64,000 nucleotides of DNA, from assembly GCA_010015655.1 (NCBI GenBank), contig ML976706.1, forward strand, positions 473,541-537,540. Direction: 5' to 3'. Below, piece after piece: positions 24,590 to 36,023 of the stretch (position 1 is the stretch's first letter; every line of letters starts with the position of its first letter). A model generated the notes under the pieces. That model saw only the letters and a list, made by a program, of their open reading frames with translations. It searched no databases and was not told the origin of the DNA. Origin of the DNA: Bimuria novae-zelandiae CBS 107.79. Its lineage: Eukaryota > Ascomycota > Dothideomycetes > Pleosporales > Didymosphaeriaceae. The position numbers and the translations under genes are program-made.

Positions 24590-24990
24590 CTAGATGGACC
24601 TCAAGATCCATTTCGCGACTCGGGGTGTGGCATCAGTCCCAGCGCAGAGTACCAGTGTGCAATTGAAGATGCAGATGAGGACTGAACGGGCTTCCACTTT
24701 CCATATGCGACGTCCATCAGGATATGGGCGGAGCTTTACGATGTTACGGTTGGATTGAGGTCAGCGCGAGCAGGACACACTCAGCGACGACGGCGTTTGA
24801 AAGGCGTATCGGAGGTTTGGAAGAATAGCTGAATTTTGCAAAGGAAGAAAATCCTTCAGCCGGTTGCATTCGGGATTTTTCGATACCCGAAGTTTGACTC
24901 TTTGCTAGGGCAGCAGTTCGTAATGCGCTGAGAAATACAAACACATATACCCGTTCACCAGCTATCTTCGTTTGACATCGGACAGCTGCG
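24585..24990. repeat. Left copy of a diverged duplication
   Basis: Starts at the YbjQ stop codon (CATGACTAGATGGA) and contains GCGACGACGGCGTTT, a TTGCATTCGGGAT stretch and GCAGTTCGTAAT in the same order as the copy at 25,979-26,300. Similarity is patchy, so the ends are approximate. An open frame on the minus strand (24,744-25,118) is not supported as a gene. Confidence 0.55.
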
Positions 24991-25260
24991 GAATGAACGT
25001 GGTCGTACGTCATAAGGCTCGGCCCTGCAACCAGGCAAGTGAGAGCGCGATGAGGGTGGAGGCGGATGTTGGATGGCAGCGAAGGTGGATGATCTCCCAA
25101 CCACGGCTGGATGGACACTACGCACGGCTTAAAACCCCGCTATGACCGTCATCCATTCGGCACCTCATACAACACCTCGACCACTACTCTGCGAAAGCCA
25201 CAGTCTCCATCCGGTCCACACTGAAAGATAACTCAACACGCCACAGTCTTGCTTACCAAA

Positions 25261-25775
25261 ATGACGCATACACTAACCCCAGATGAACGGGAGGAGTTAG
25301 AGGCACACCTACTCCTCTTCCCGTCTACCAAACCTAACATGCGCAAATTTCCACAAGTCTCCTCACTCCGGCGTACAGTTCTGTCTCTGGCAGCAATGCT
25401 AGCACGTCTTCCATTCCCGTGGCTACTATCCCAATTAGGTTGTATACGCGAAACAGCGTCCAAACTCTTGAGATCCCGGATACACCCATTTCGCGAGAAG
25501 GCCTGGAACTCAGCGGCTTCACGGAGGACGCAGCCACCCAAATCTTCTCCTTCTTTGAAAAGGAACAGCATGCTGGCGAAGATGAAGAGGATATCCTCCG
25601 CTCGTTCATCGACGGGCATATTGGTCGTCTCCATCATCCGAGTTTCGCCAATATCGATGCCCGCGAAGCCCTGACACATATAGGTCTCAACGAGAAGACC
25701 ATCGCAGTACTTCTGGATCCGAAGTTTAATAGTATATTCATGACGGAGACTCTGCATTATTGGGTATTGGGTTAA
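25261..25775 (+). CDS. Unrecognised small protein, probably two exons
   Basis: The ATG at 25,261 follows AACACGCCACAGTC...CAAA and opens MTHTLTPDEREELEAHL. The main coding stretch is in another frame: it reads from about 25,358 (LLTPAYSSVSGSNASTSSIP) through an acidic helix-rich part (FTEDAATQIFSFFEKEQ) to a stop at 25,773-25,775. A branch-site-like CTAAC sits 17 bases before CACAAG at 25,357, a good acceptor. The donor could be at 25,296 (62-bp intron) or 25,323 (35 bp); both keep the frame. The product would be about 150-160 residues. No domain is recognised, and function is unknown. Confidence 0.5.
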
Positions 25776-25978
25776 GGATATCGTGCAGGGAAACTTTGGT
25801 TCTCTTCTTAGGCTTCATGAGAGGATTAAGACTATCGCGATGAGATTGGTTGCAGCAAAGAATGTCTAGACAGCTAGGTACAAAGGAGGTGCAGTTGGTT
25901 ATTGTGTCACTCGTCCAGGGTTAACACACAGAACTAAGACACTGCTAAATAGAATTGTTTTACCTGAACTTGTGCCTT

Positions 25979-26300
25979 TATGACTAGGTGGAAAGGAGGT
26001 AGGCTTACCGGTGTGTTTTCCCCGATGTTGCGAGGGATGGGGTCATTGCGAGCAGGGAATACTTAGCGACGGCGGCGTTTGTGGCGTGATGGGACTTTAG
26101 ACACAACGCGGGTTCGTTGAAAGGAATCCAGTGCCTCGGAAGCTTTGAAGTACGGCGCGATTCAGTTTCCAAGGGAAAGATACTCTAGTCGAGTGCAGTC
26201 GGGATGGGTTTTGTGATACTGAAGTTGGGACCATTTTTCAGGCCAACAGTTCGCAATATGATTAAATTCAACCATAACGTGCCTGGCAAGCGAGCCTGCG
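25979..26300. repeat. Right copy of a diverged duplication
   Basis: Begins ATGACTAGGTGGA and carries GCGACGGCGGCGTTT, GTGCAGTCGGGAT and CAACAGTTCGCAAT, in the order seen at 24,585-24,990. It lacks the YbjQ coding part. It suggests a segmental duplication followed by decay, with the 25.3-kb gene between the copies. Confidence 0.5.
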
Positions 26301-27203
26301 CAGCCCAAAACTCACCGAAAACACGAGATGGTAATAAGCCGACGCACCTAAATATTGATCACCCCTAAATGTTGATCAGCCACACCAAAACGATCACCCC
26401 ACACAAAAGTCGCGATAATCGACCAACGCTATATTATATTTGAAACTGTATACACATATCTGCGAAGCTTAGTGTTGCAGCTGTCCTATTAATAGCTAAG
26501 GTAGTATTTAATATAGTTAATCGTAATACAGGAGCTTTCTAAGTAGTAGCCTAATTAATTATAGTCTTAATAGCTTTAACATTTATAAATTTTAAATTTT
26601 AATTAATTTATATGCGCTTTCTCTTCTATATAGTAGTTAAAATTAGTAGTTAATAATTTAATTATAATATTTCTACATCTTGCGTAGCTATATAAGTATT
26701 AGCTATTATAATAGCTTTCCTTGCTTTTAATAGTAATACGTGGGTAGATTGCGATATGTTTTCTAATTATATTAAGGTTTACTAAGTAATATAAATATCG
26801 TAGAGTCTTTATAGCGTGTTATATATTAAATCTATTAGATTTGCTAATTAATTAGGCTATTCTAGTGTTACTAGGTAATTAAGCATTTATATCTACTAAA
26901 TTACCTAATTAGGGTTATACAGTATAAGACCTGCTACTTACTATTTTACTTATATTTTTTGATAAGCCTTTCTCTTGTGCTAAGTAATAGTATTTAATAA
27001 ATTAATTCTTCTTAATTAGTATAGTGTTATTAAGGCTTAATAGATTACGTATCTATTACTATTACTTTAACTTAATACTAGAGAATTAAGGGAGGTTAAG
27101 AGACTATAAGAGGTGTATTAAATATAAAAATAAAAATAAAGACTTTATTCTATTAATCTTGCAAAGCTATATAAATTTAATATTAATATAATTAGTATAT
27201 TTA
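26301..27203. other. Start of an AT-rich block, no gene
   Basis: At about 26,340-26,400 two similar units (CTAAATATTGATCACCC and CTAAATGTTGATCAGCC) lie in tandem. From about 26,430 the sequence becomes AT-rich with dense TAG/TAA triplets in all frames, typical of RIP-degraded repeats. No protein could be read. Confidence 0.5.
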
Positions 27204-27208
27204 TTAAG

Positions 27209-27450
27209 TGTTGGCTTCAAACCTGCGCAACACTGCTACGGCTTTCACCGCCATGCAGTTTGCCTGCGGTTTGTTGCGCAGTTTGCCTGTGGTTTGTTGC
27301 GCTAGTCCTGATTGGGCTAGCAGGGGACAAACCACGCTCGATAAATACTTCTCACAACAGCCCACCACAATAGATCTGCAATCAAGAATCAAATCAATAC
27401 CACATCGTTGCAACGAAGTCTTGATCCAACAGCCTATTGCCGTATTAACA
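27209..27450. mobile_element. Solo LTR with perfect 5-bp target duplication
   Basis: A 242-bp GC-richer island in AT-rich sequence. It begins TGTTGGCTTC, ends GTATTAACA and is flanked on both sides by TTAAG (27,204-27,208 and 27,451-27,455). It contains ATAAATAC as a TATA-like element. No partner LTR is in the window, so an LTR-LTR recombination product is the simplest reading. It differs from the 185-bp Copia LTRs. Confidence 0.8.
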
Positions 27451-27455
27451 TTAAG

Positions 27456-28690
27456 TTAAAAAAGTTAATATTACTAAGTATTAGACGCTATCTTTAGGAT
27501 ATAAATACGCTATAGCTACTTAGCACCTATATCTTTTAATATTTATTTATTTATTTTTAGAGGGTATATATAGCTAATTAGGTACTAGTTTTACTAGAAA
27601 CTATATTATTTATAAGTTTTAATCTTTAAAAATAATATCGCAACGTAGTTTCCGCCCTATTATAAAAATATAGTTAATTATTTAAGACCTACTTATAATT
27701 TTTTTTTGTAATCTTATATAAGCCTTCTTCTTCGAGCTTAATGCGAGCACCTTAGAGTTAACATATATACTTAGGGCTATTTTAGCCTTATTTATATTTT
27801 GTATATTCCTAACGCGTATATTAAGACGTATTTAAATAGCTTTAAATAGCTTAAAAAACGCGCGTATTTATTTAAGAGTAGTAGCCTTAGCGTTTAGAGC
27901 TTTAAGTATTTTACTAATAATTAAATTAACGCATAGGTTTTATGTAATAAAACCTTATATCTATTTTGTACTAAAAGGCTAAATACTACTATTAAGGCGT
28001 AAAATTTAAATTATTATTTCTTAAGCGCGCACGTGCGATAGGGGATATCTTTTTATATTTTAATTAATAATTTAGGTAGTAAGAAAATTCTCTTAATCTA
28101 GTAATAATTACTATAAATATTAGTAAGTAGCGTAGTATAGCGCGCATCTATTAACGTGCGTAAATAGCGTAGATTACGCGATATTATAGGCTTGTGTAGC
28201 TACGCGCTAACTGGAAAAAATAGCTACCCGAAAGGGACTTAACACTAAAAAAGCTTTATAATTATTTTAAAAGGGTAAGAGGAAGGCGTTACAGCTATCT
28301 TTATAAAATAAAAAGTATTAGAAACGTGTTATTAATACTTAAGATATTAGTAAGGCCTTAGAAGGCGCATTTGTTACCCTAACTAGATTAACACGCTATA
28401 GTCGTAATATTAAGCTTCTAAATAGATTTAAATAGCGCAAATTAATCGCAGCTATTAACTTACTACTCTACTAGCATATTTCGTAATAGTATTAATCTTG
28501 GGTGGCTTTATAGCCTTATTTTTGCGTGAGCTACTTTTGATGAGGGTGGCGCATCACGCGAACCGGCGCATCACGCACACGGACATGTTACAATATATCT
28601 TGGAGCCTGATGAACCACAAATAGCGAACATTGTGTCGCATAGCGCGGAAACTTCTAACGACGGGACCTCTGATCGGCTCGGGCGGAAAA
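27456..28690. other. AT-rich repeat relic, then a GC-rich patch (28,497-28,690)
   Basis: Plus-strand reading around 28,180-28,460 gives a transposase-like but unassigned sequence with about 10 stops (LEKIATRKGLNTKKAL ... VTLTRLTRYSRNIKLLNRFK). The GC-rich patch just before the pogo element reads openly on one strand but shows no domain. Confidence 0.4.
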
Positions 28691-28692
28691 TA

Positions 28693-30809
28693 CCGTGCCC
28701 GTGCACCCAACGCGCGCCGTCGGCCAACGCGCGGAATTGGCCCTAGTTATTACTAGCAAACTTAGGGCCGTAGAGTTACATATAATAGTTGTTATCACTA
28801 GATTTTCTAGTAGAGTGATCTATAGGCCTATGCGATAAAATTTGCTACTAAAATTTACGTAGTTAAAGTATTTTATAATTATAGCTATTTACTATAGGTG
28901 CAGGTGCTGAGCACGGCTTATAAGTAACACTACTACTTTATATAGCTATAGAACTACGTTTCTGCCTTTTTTTAACTTCTTATTACTATAAGGCCTTGCA
29001 CTTATATTTTTGTGTAGTTTAAAATCTATTTTAAAAGTCGCGCTACTATTTCTTGCGTGCTCTCTTAGCTTTATACGTATTAATAGCTTAGCGCTCTTCT
29101 CTACGCTTCCTCTCTTACTTTTCCTTCTTCTTTACTACTATCTAGCGCTTCTCTTCTGCAATTTACTTCTTATACGCTATAGTAGTAGCCTTTAACTTTC
29201 TTACCTCTTCTTTTTAGAACTCCTCCTCCTCTACCTTACGCTTTACTAACCTTATCCGTGTGCGCGCTTCTCGAAAGGAGTAAGGAGTCTACATTATGTA
29301 CAGTCCCTAGTACTCGTAGTGTTATAGCAAAGCTAGAGGCTTGCCTTGCTTTTCTCGCTTCCTCTTAGTAGTAAGAGCGTCTATTAGACCTTCATTTTCG
29401 CTCCTTATAAGGGTGTTTTAGATAGCTATATAGTAGAGTAATTACTAAATAATTAATGCATCCTTCTCTATTGCACCCCTTAACACACGCTTTACTACTT
29501 AATCTAGAACTCTCTACTATTCTCCTTTATAGATAGTAGCGTTAGAGTTACTATTTTCTATAGTCTTAGAGTCGCTGTCTATAAACTTATCTAGTATAAC
29601 GTTAGGGTTAAATGGGCTCACGCCCACTGCCTTAAAGGAGCTAAGTATATTTAATTTAGTAAAGCTAGCCACCCAGGCATCCTAGAATAGCAAGAAGAAG
29701 TCAGACTTCTTTACCAGTACTAGGCCTTTATGCTTAAAGAGGCGCTCTCCTAGCTTCTTTAAGTATGCTATACTAAGAGGCTTAAATATTACTATATTAA
29801 GCGGCTAAAGCGTGTGCGTGCTATAAGGTAGATAGATACCTATAAGAATCTTATACTAGTGGTAATACTCTAAAAACTCTTTAGTTAGGTGACTCCTATA
29901 GCTATCTACGAGTAATAGGCGGTACTTTCTTTAAGCTTTAGATATAGTAAAGCGCTAGAATACCTATTATAGCTAAGTAAGGCCTAGGCCGTTGTTGCTC
30001 TAGCCACTAGGTAATACTCTAAAGAAGGCTATATGTTCTCCCACCTTCACATCCTCTACCCAGGTGCTCTAAATATTCTAAGATTTAGCCAGATATATAA
30101 GGCCTAGAGGAAGAGCAGATCCATCCGCGCACACACATGCTATAAGGCTTACTTACTTACGATTACTATCTTATAGTATCTGCCTAAAGGGTTTCTTCTT
30201 AAATTAACGCTTGCTAAAGATTCTCTTCTATCTACTAATAGCTCTAATTATAAAGCCTTTTTTATCTATATTATATGTGTGCGCAGGCTCTATTTTATAG
30301 AACTTAATTTTATTACGTAGCGCGTTGTAGTATAGCTTATACTTATTACTAAAGTTAGCGATGTAGCGTTGCTGGTTTATAGATATAGTGAATTAAGACG
30401 TAAGCTTATTATTATAATAATCCAGGAAGCGCGATACCTAGCTCTTAAAGACCTAATGTCTAGTAATATTTAAGGCGAAATCTTAAACTATCTCTCTTAT
30501 AGGTAGGAGGTGTTCTTTTATAAGCTTGTCTATATACTTTATAAGCTCTACCTCCTTTTATAGGCTAAGGTTCTAACGCGTTACTATATCCTCTTAGTAA
30601 GAACGCGTACTAAGCTCTACTTTACGCGTTAAAGTTAAGTAAATAACGCTATGCTTTTAAGCTATTTTTATTTATAGGATTTTCTCTCCTAGAGGTGTAC
30701 TTTTTGCTTCTGCAACTGCTTCGTCAATGCCTGTTATTGTTGTTATGCTGTGTTAGGATGAAAAAGTGTCATGTGGATGGTGTTCCGCGCGTTGGGTGCA
30801 CGGGCACGG
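28693..30809 (-). mobile_element. pogo/Fot1-family DNA transposon, complete but RIP-degraded
   Basis: 2,117 bp flanked by TA (28,691-28,692 and 30,810-30,811). Terminal inverted repeats of about 24 bp start CCGTGCCCGTGCACCCAACG at both ends. Minus-strand reading near 29,560-29,930 gives the DDE_1 core: YRLLLVDSYRSHLTKEF, then STHTLQPLNIVIF, then SDFFLLF...VGVSPFNP. A Lys/Glu/Arg-rich tail follows towards 29,000. The stops are mostly TAG/TAA in place of CAG/CAA/TGG. It belongs to the same size class as the disrupted element at 51,299-62,923 (2,119 bp after removal of inserts). Confidence 0.88.
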
Positions 30810-30811
30810 TA

Positions 30812-31371
30812 ATCCATAATTGCAGCTGCCGATCTCATGAGCCTCACGAAAATGCATGCGGTAGATAACGGGCACGCGCGGTCACGACGTGCATAATGTC
30901 CGACGCGACCCCTATCTTAACCATAATCTGATTCCTGGATAAGCGATTGTCGTCAGAATCCCGTTCCCATCGATCGTGCATTTTTGAGGCAGTAATTCTA
31001 GTCGAGAATTGTGCACAATTCCACTCTGCGTTAGGAAAGCACATGTGTGGGGCATGGAGTGGGTGGGCAGGTCGTCCTGGGGATTGCGTAGGTTACTTCG
31101 CGGGATGGTGCCTGTGTTCAAGCTCGTGATCGGGTGACCGGTTGGTGTGGGATGTAAATATGTATTTCACCAGAAGCTTTTTTTACATCGATGCCGTCCT
31201 ACGCGCGAGAGCCCGATGTATCGAGATTCAGAAGCAGGATTCCAAGGACAGATGGCAAGAAGTAGCCTATTAAAACATGTAACGCAAGCACAATGGCGAA
31301 CCATAGGGTCTATGTATGAGTAGGCTGCCCATATGCTCGGATAATAGCCGAATCCCCTCCGCCATACCTGG
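30812..31371. other. Balanced-composition spacer between two pogo elements
   Basis: 560 bp without the AT shift. Short open frames overlap on opposite strands and show no domain. It looks like original unique sequence. Confidence 0.45.
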
Positions 31372-31373
31372 TA

Positions 31374-33263
31374 CCCGCGCCACTCGCCAACCCTGCGGGT
31401 TGGCGCTGCGCAGCTCAACGTAACTTCTCGGCTCAACGTCACTTTTTATAGCGAATTGACATTCGAGGATGATTTTGACGGCGAAGACTTCAATTATATG
31501 GCGATATATACGCTGGCGTTGGTGTAGCAAGTAGGGCAGGATCTACTGTCATCTCTCTGAGAGATGGCACCTGCTGGGGCTGACTTTGTGGCGCCTGCAA
31601 GTGCGCGTCCTTATACGTTTTTGCAGCCTGTCTAGCAGCCTTTTATGCCTCCTGCTCTACACGATGATTAATAGCTTGTCGCGCTGCCTTTACGGTGACT
31701 ACGCCGCCTTTCTATACCTGCCTAGTATCTTTAACCTGCCTTTTCTAGCGCTATTAGGCTACTATAGTAATAGCTAAGAGGTCTTACTAGGCCAGCGCGA
31801 GACTATTAATGAGTAATTACGAGCTTTTTAGGAACTTTCTAAGCCTACGGCTAGAAATATTGCTCCTTTCTAGAGCGCGCGACATCTTTTTATACTGCTA
31901 TTAGTACGACGTAGGCGTGTTGGCGATAGGTGATGAATTAACTACGGATAAAAGTGATAGTGATAGCGTACGCACTATAGGCAGCTTTATGTATATAATC
32001 TCTAGATTAAATAGAAAGATGCCTAACTTCTCTTAAGCACTAAGTATAGTGCTACGTTTAAAAGTAGCTATTCTAATGCTGTAATACGCGTGTAGAAATT
32101 TAACTTTATTAAAGTTAGTGCACCTAGTACGTGTAGCTATCTCTATAGCCTTTTTATAATTGTTTTTTAATAGCTAAAAATAGACAACGTTAAGAGGCTA
32201 CAGGTAATAAGATGCGTAAGGTAGTAGCGAGAAAGGTATTATATTATACTTATTACAGTACTTAATAAACTTAATAGTTAGATAGCTACTAAATCTGTTA
32301 AATATAAGTAATTACTATACGCCCTTCTGCCGCGCACGCGTCTGTTTTTTAAAAAACTTTAGCTACTTAATTAATATTAAATTATTAGTATAGCTAGATA
32401 TTAACGTAGTAATTATATAATTATTAGGCAGCGCGGTGTTAGTATACTATTAATAAAGGTAATTAACGCCCTATACGACGAGCATAGGATTAAGGACTTC
32501 GCTATTACTAGAGATTAATTTAATTAAGGTAACATAATTGCGCGAGGTCTCTAACGCGGAGACCTAAGGGCGATTTAATTTTATAGTAATAATCTATTAG
32601 CTGCCGCCAACGCCTATACGGAACCCGGTTTTGTCTATATTATAGGTGTCTAATACGGTAATGCTGTAGGCATTAATAACCTTCTTAAGCTTAGTAAAAT
32701 ACTAAGAATATGCTTCTATTATTGCTATTACTATCTTATTAATATCCTGCGACTTCTGCTTTATGCGATAGCACTTAAGATTCTAGTATAGCCACTGCGT
32801 GGTCTAGTCTTTGCTAAGTAGTAGAGCGCTGCCGTTAGGATACGCGCGGTTAAGGATGTACTAGGTAGCGCCTTTTAGCTACAGTATAAGACAAGGCATG
32901 CTAATACTGTCGCAGCGGCGTATATATAACTTTAGAGCTTTGTCTTGCACTAGCAAGAGGCGTAGATTTAACCTAGTGCGGTTATAGCGGCTCGTTCTAC
33001 CTTTAACGCGCGCTCGAAGTCGCGAAACAGGCACGCACTAGTTGCGTGCTATAGCTATAATATTAAGTATTTCTCTATTAAAAAAGCTAGAAATACAAGC
33101 TAAGATGCGCTCCTTAATTTCGTGACTCTTGCCGTAAAATTTAGGCATTTTTGTGGGTTATAAAGTAAGGATAGAGTAAAAAGCGCGTCGTAAAGTTACG
33201 TTGAGCCACGAAGTTACGTTGAGCTGCGCAGCGCCAACCCGCAGGGTTGGCGAGTGGCGCGGG
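31374..33263 (-). mobile_element. pogo/Fot1-family DNA transposon with long inverted repeats
   Basis: 1,890 bp flanked by TA (31,372-31,373 and 33,264-33,265). The inverted repeats are about 68 bp with few mismatches and start CCCGCGCCACTCGCCAACCC. Inside them is a perfect small palindrome, AACCCTGCGGGTT. The minus strand reads a Fot1-type transposase with stops: YNIDKTGFRIGVGGS (canonical DxxNxDExGF, with E replaced by K) near 32,610-32,660, then SYTNNLILIK.LKFF, then SYLTIKFIKYCNKYNIIP near 32,230-32,400. Inverted repeats and transposase differ from the 28,693 element, so this is a separate family. Confidence 0.87.
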
Positions 33264-33265
33264 TA

Positions 33266-34163
33266 ATGTCGCGAAGGTAAGCGAAAATGCATGCGCGGCA
33301 ACGGCTATGGCGCCGTAGCTGCTTGTTGAATCGATACTCAGAACAATAAAGGTGATAATCACTGAGAGCCAGTGTCAAGGTGCGGTCTTCATGCACGAAG
33401 ACATGAATTATATTGCGGTATCACGTTTCTTGCTGTTGTGACACCGTTGACGAATGAGCTCAAGTGCTTCAGTATCCTTGCCTTCTAGCGAAGAAAAACT
33501 TTTGCTATTCTAGCTACGCTGCTTCTAGATATTTCCTCAGTGGTAGAGGTGGAAATGACATTGAGCATTGATTCTGTAACCCAACTGTTGAGAACTGCTG
33601 TTGTGGGAGAGCAAGCGGCAGGCATGCTGACGCCATCTTCTGGCTACGAAAGTGCCTCGATATGAGGGTTATTTGTACTGGGTCCAATTACTCGTTCCAG
33701 GCTCAATAATAGTTCAGAATCCAATAGAGGATATCTACACCTCCGCGCTTCCCGCAATACGCGCACACACATATAAGTTGTGGGCATTCACAGTCGGCAT
33801 CGATTCCCAACTGCAGGCCAATCTCAACAACCATTTTTATAGGGTCGCGAAGCCATGCATCTTATCACACAGGACTGTTATGTGCGATGTTTCATCAAGT
33901 GCAATACAAGATGCATGTCGAATGGCCCTCGAACTTCGGACATCGCTACGAATGAGCGTCTACTTTGTATGTATGTGGCTATGTGTGAGGTTTCTAACCC
34001 AATCAGTCCTGCCATCTTAGAAATCGCTACAAAAGTACATAAAGGCTGCGGATCAGGTATCTCTCAGCCTGTCCTGTTGCGCGCCCTTATTGCGAGCCTC
34101 ACTTTCTGATTATCACCGATCTCCACCTCACACCCCGATACTGTTATTATATCTCCTGGCAAG
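33266..34163. other. Upstream region of the methyltransferase gene
   Basis: Balanced composition from the transposon border onwards. Open frames at 33,652-34,109 overlap in two frames without domain features. The last 100 bp form the probable promoter and leader of the methyltransferase. Confidence 0.4.
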
Positions 34164-35572
34164 ATGATCTTCCAAAGCAAGATGCAGCTTGATGATCACG
34201 TGTTGCTATATCAGATTCTGCAGTTGTCGAAACAGGGCGGCTCGTTGAAAGATCAAGACACGAGAACCCGCCTTCTTCAGCTTTCAGAGCAGCTCACAGC
34301 TAGTCTCCGAGCGCCGGAGGATGTGGCAAATGAAATTGCATATTTTGTTAGTATCCCCGCTAATTCATCGATTCGCCATGGAACTGACTTCCCCGCCTTG
34401 TCCAGCCCATGTATGCATTTGCTGTCCGCATAGCTGTGGATCTGAAACTGTTCGAGTTGATCAACGCGAGCAACCCCTGCATTGGTGCCACTGAGCTTTC
34501 GGTTGCGTCTGGTGGCTCTGAGGACCTCATCAGTACGTTCAACGCGGTGTGCTTTTTTGCGGTAGTCTATACTGACGCAAAATAGCACGCATCTTACGTG
34601 TTGTGTCGGCTTTGAAGTTTGTCGACGAGGTCGGAGAGAACCAATGGGCCAGCAACGGGGTTACACAGGTCATGTGCTGGCCTGAAGCGCAGGCCGCACA
34701 TATTCACAAGTCGGTCGCTCCTCCCTTGTTAATACCTACCGCACTAAGTTCAATACAGGTGGACCAACTGCAACGGCACAATGGTCAAGATGCCCCAATA
34801 TCTGAAGCAAACAGACTATCAGACTCCCACCGATCCTTCCAACGGGCCATTCCAGTACGCGTTCAACACTGACAAATCTGCGTTCAAATACTGGAATGAG
34901 AGACCTGAGATCATCCACAACTTCAATGTTTTCATGAAGGGTAAGCGTGCGTCACGCTCCAGCTGGGCAGAGTGGTGGCCAGTCGAGAATCTCTTGCAAC
35001 CGAGTGACCTGGACGACGAGAGTGTGCTTGTCGTTGACGTCGGCGGAGGTAGGGGCCATGACATCGAGGGCTTCCGAAACAAGTTCCCGAACAAAGGCAA
35101 GCTGGTGCTCGAGGATCAAGCTACCGTTATTGCCGATATCCAGGAGCTACACGCAGATATCGAGAGGGTCGGGCACGACTTCTTCACTCCTCAGCCTATC
35201 AAAGGTATGGGACACTGCCCTGCATCTACGCAAGCTTCGCGTACTGACACTATTGCAGGCGCACGCATTTACTTCTTCGGCATGATCTTCCACGATTGGT
35301 CGGATGAGTTCTGCTTGAAGATCTTGGAACAGACGGTGCCAGCCATGAAGAAAGGGTACTCGAAGACTCTCATCGACGATGCGGTCTTACCAGTTGAAGG
35401 ATGCCCTGCCATACTCGGAGGCCTAGACCTTGCGATGATGGCCATGCATGCTGGAAAAGAGAGAACGGAGCGCCAATGGCAGGACATGCTGCATCAGGCT
35501 GGACTCAAGATCAACAAGTTCTGGCCGTACAGTACGAGTGGAACAGGGATCATCGAGGCAGAGCTGATCTAG
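34164..35572 (+). CDS. SAM-dependent O-methyltransferase (plant COMT-like, fungal family)
   Basis: Five exons (34,164-34,346; 34,406-34,532; 34,586-34,709; 34,759-35,204; 35,259-35,572) with four GT-AG introns of 49-59 bp. Phases agree and give 397 residues. The N-terminal part is the helical dimerisation region (PMYAFAVRIAVDLKLFELI). The SAM-binding glycine motif is VVDVGGGRGHDIEGF, and the catalytic-base region reads FFGMIFHDWSDEFCLKIL. The C-terminus has the usual ERTERQWQDMLHQAGLK helix. Family members methylate hydroxyl groups of aromatic secondary metabolites; the substrate here is unknown. It lies about 3.9 kb from a Zn2Cys6 regulator. No lesion is seen. Confidence 0.9.
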
Positions 35573-36023
35573 AGCGCTTCTTCACCTGGAGCAGCTGAGT
35601 CTCTCCATCTGGGCAGGCTTACGCACATACTTTTGCAGCAGCAGGGTTATGAATGTATAGTTCACGCGGGTCTTCGTCTGCGTGTTTCTCACTGTCGTTT
35701 AGAGTAGATATGAACGTAGAATCAAATTTACATGGAATAGATCGTTGAGATGTTCCAAATCGAGCTATGGAAATAGGAACCCAGATTATTGACCTTGAAC
35801 AGTCCAGACAAACGTGCGCATTGGCGCAAGTACTCCTTATGAAGCACAGAAGCCGTCTCCTGTAAGGCATCATGCAGAATGCAATTGTAGGTCTCCACGA
35901 CGAAGTTGATAGCATTCGGTGAGGTGATCGTGCCACGTCCGTGAGCAGTCGTGCAGTCAACCCGCTTAGCATGGCTCTGGCCGCTAGCCTACGAGGCGAG
36001 GGCGAGTCTGTGCCGAATCTCTT
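35573..36023. other. Intergenic region, 3' flanks of two converging units
   Basis: Balanced composition. A minus-strand open frame (35,619-35,972) has no domain. Nothing else is supported. Confidence 0.4.

Noticed and set aside
24744..25118. 124-codon minus-strand open frame
   Set aside because: It lies in the diverged duplication. The other copy does not keep the frame, so it is not under coding constraint.
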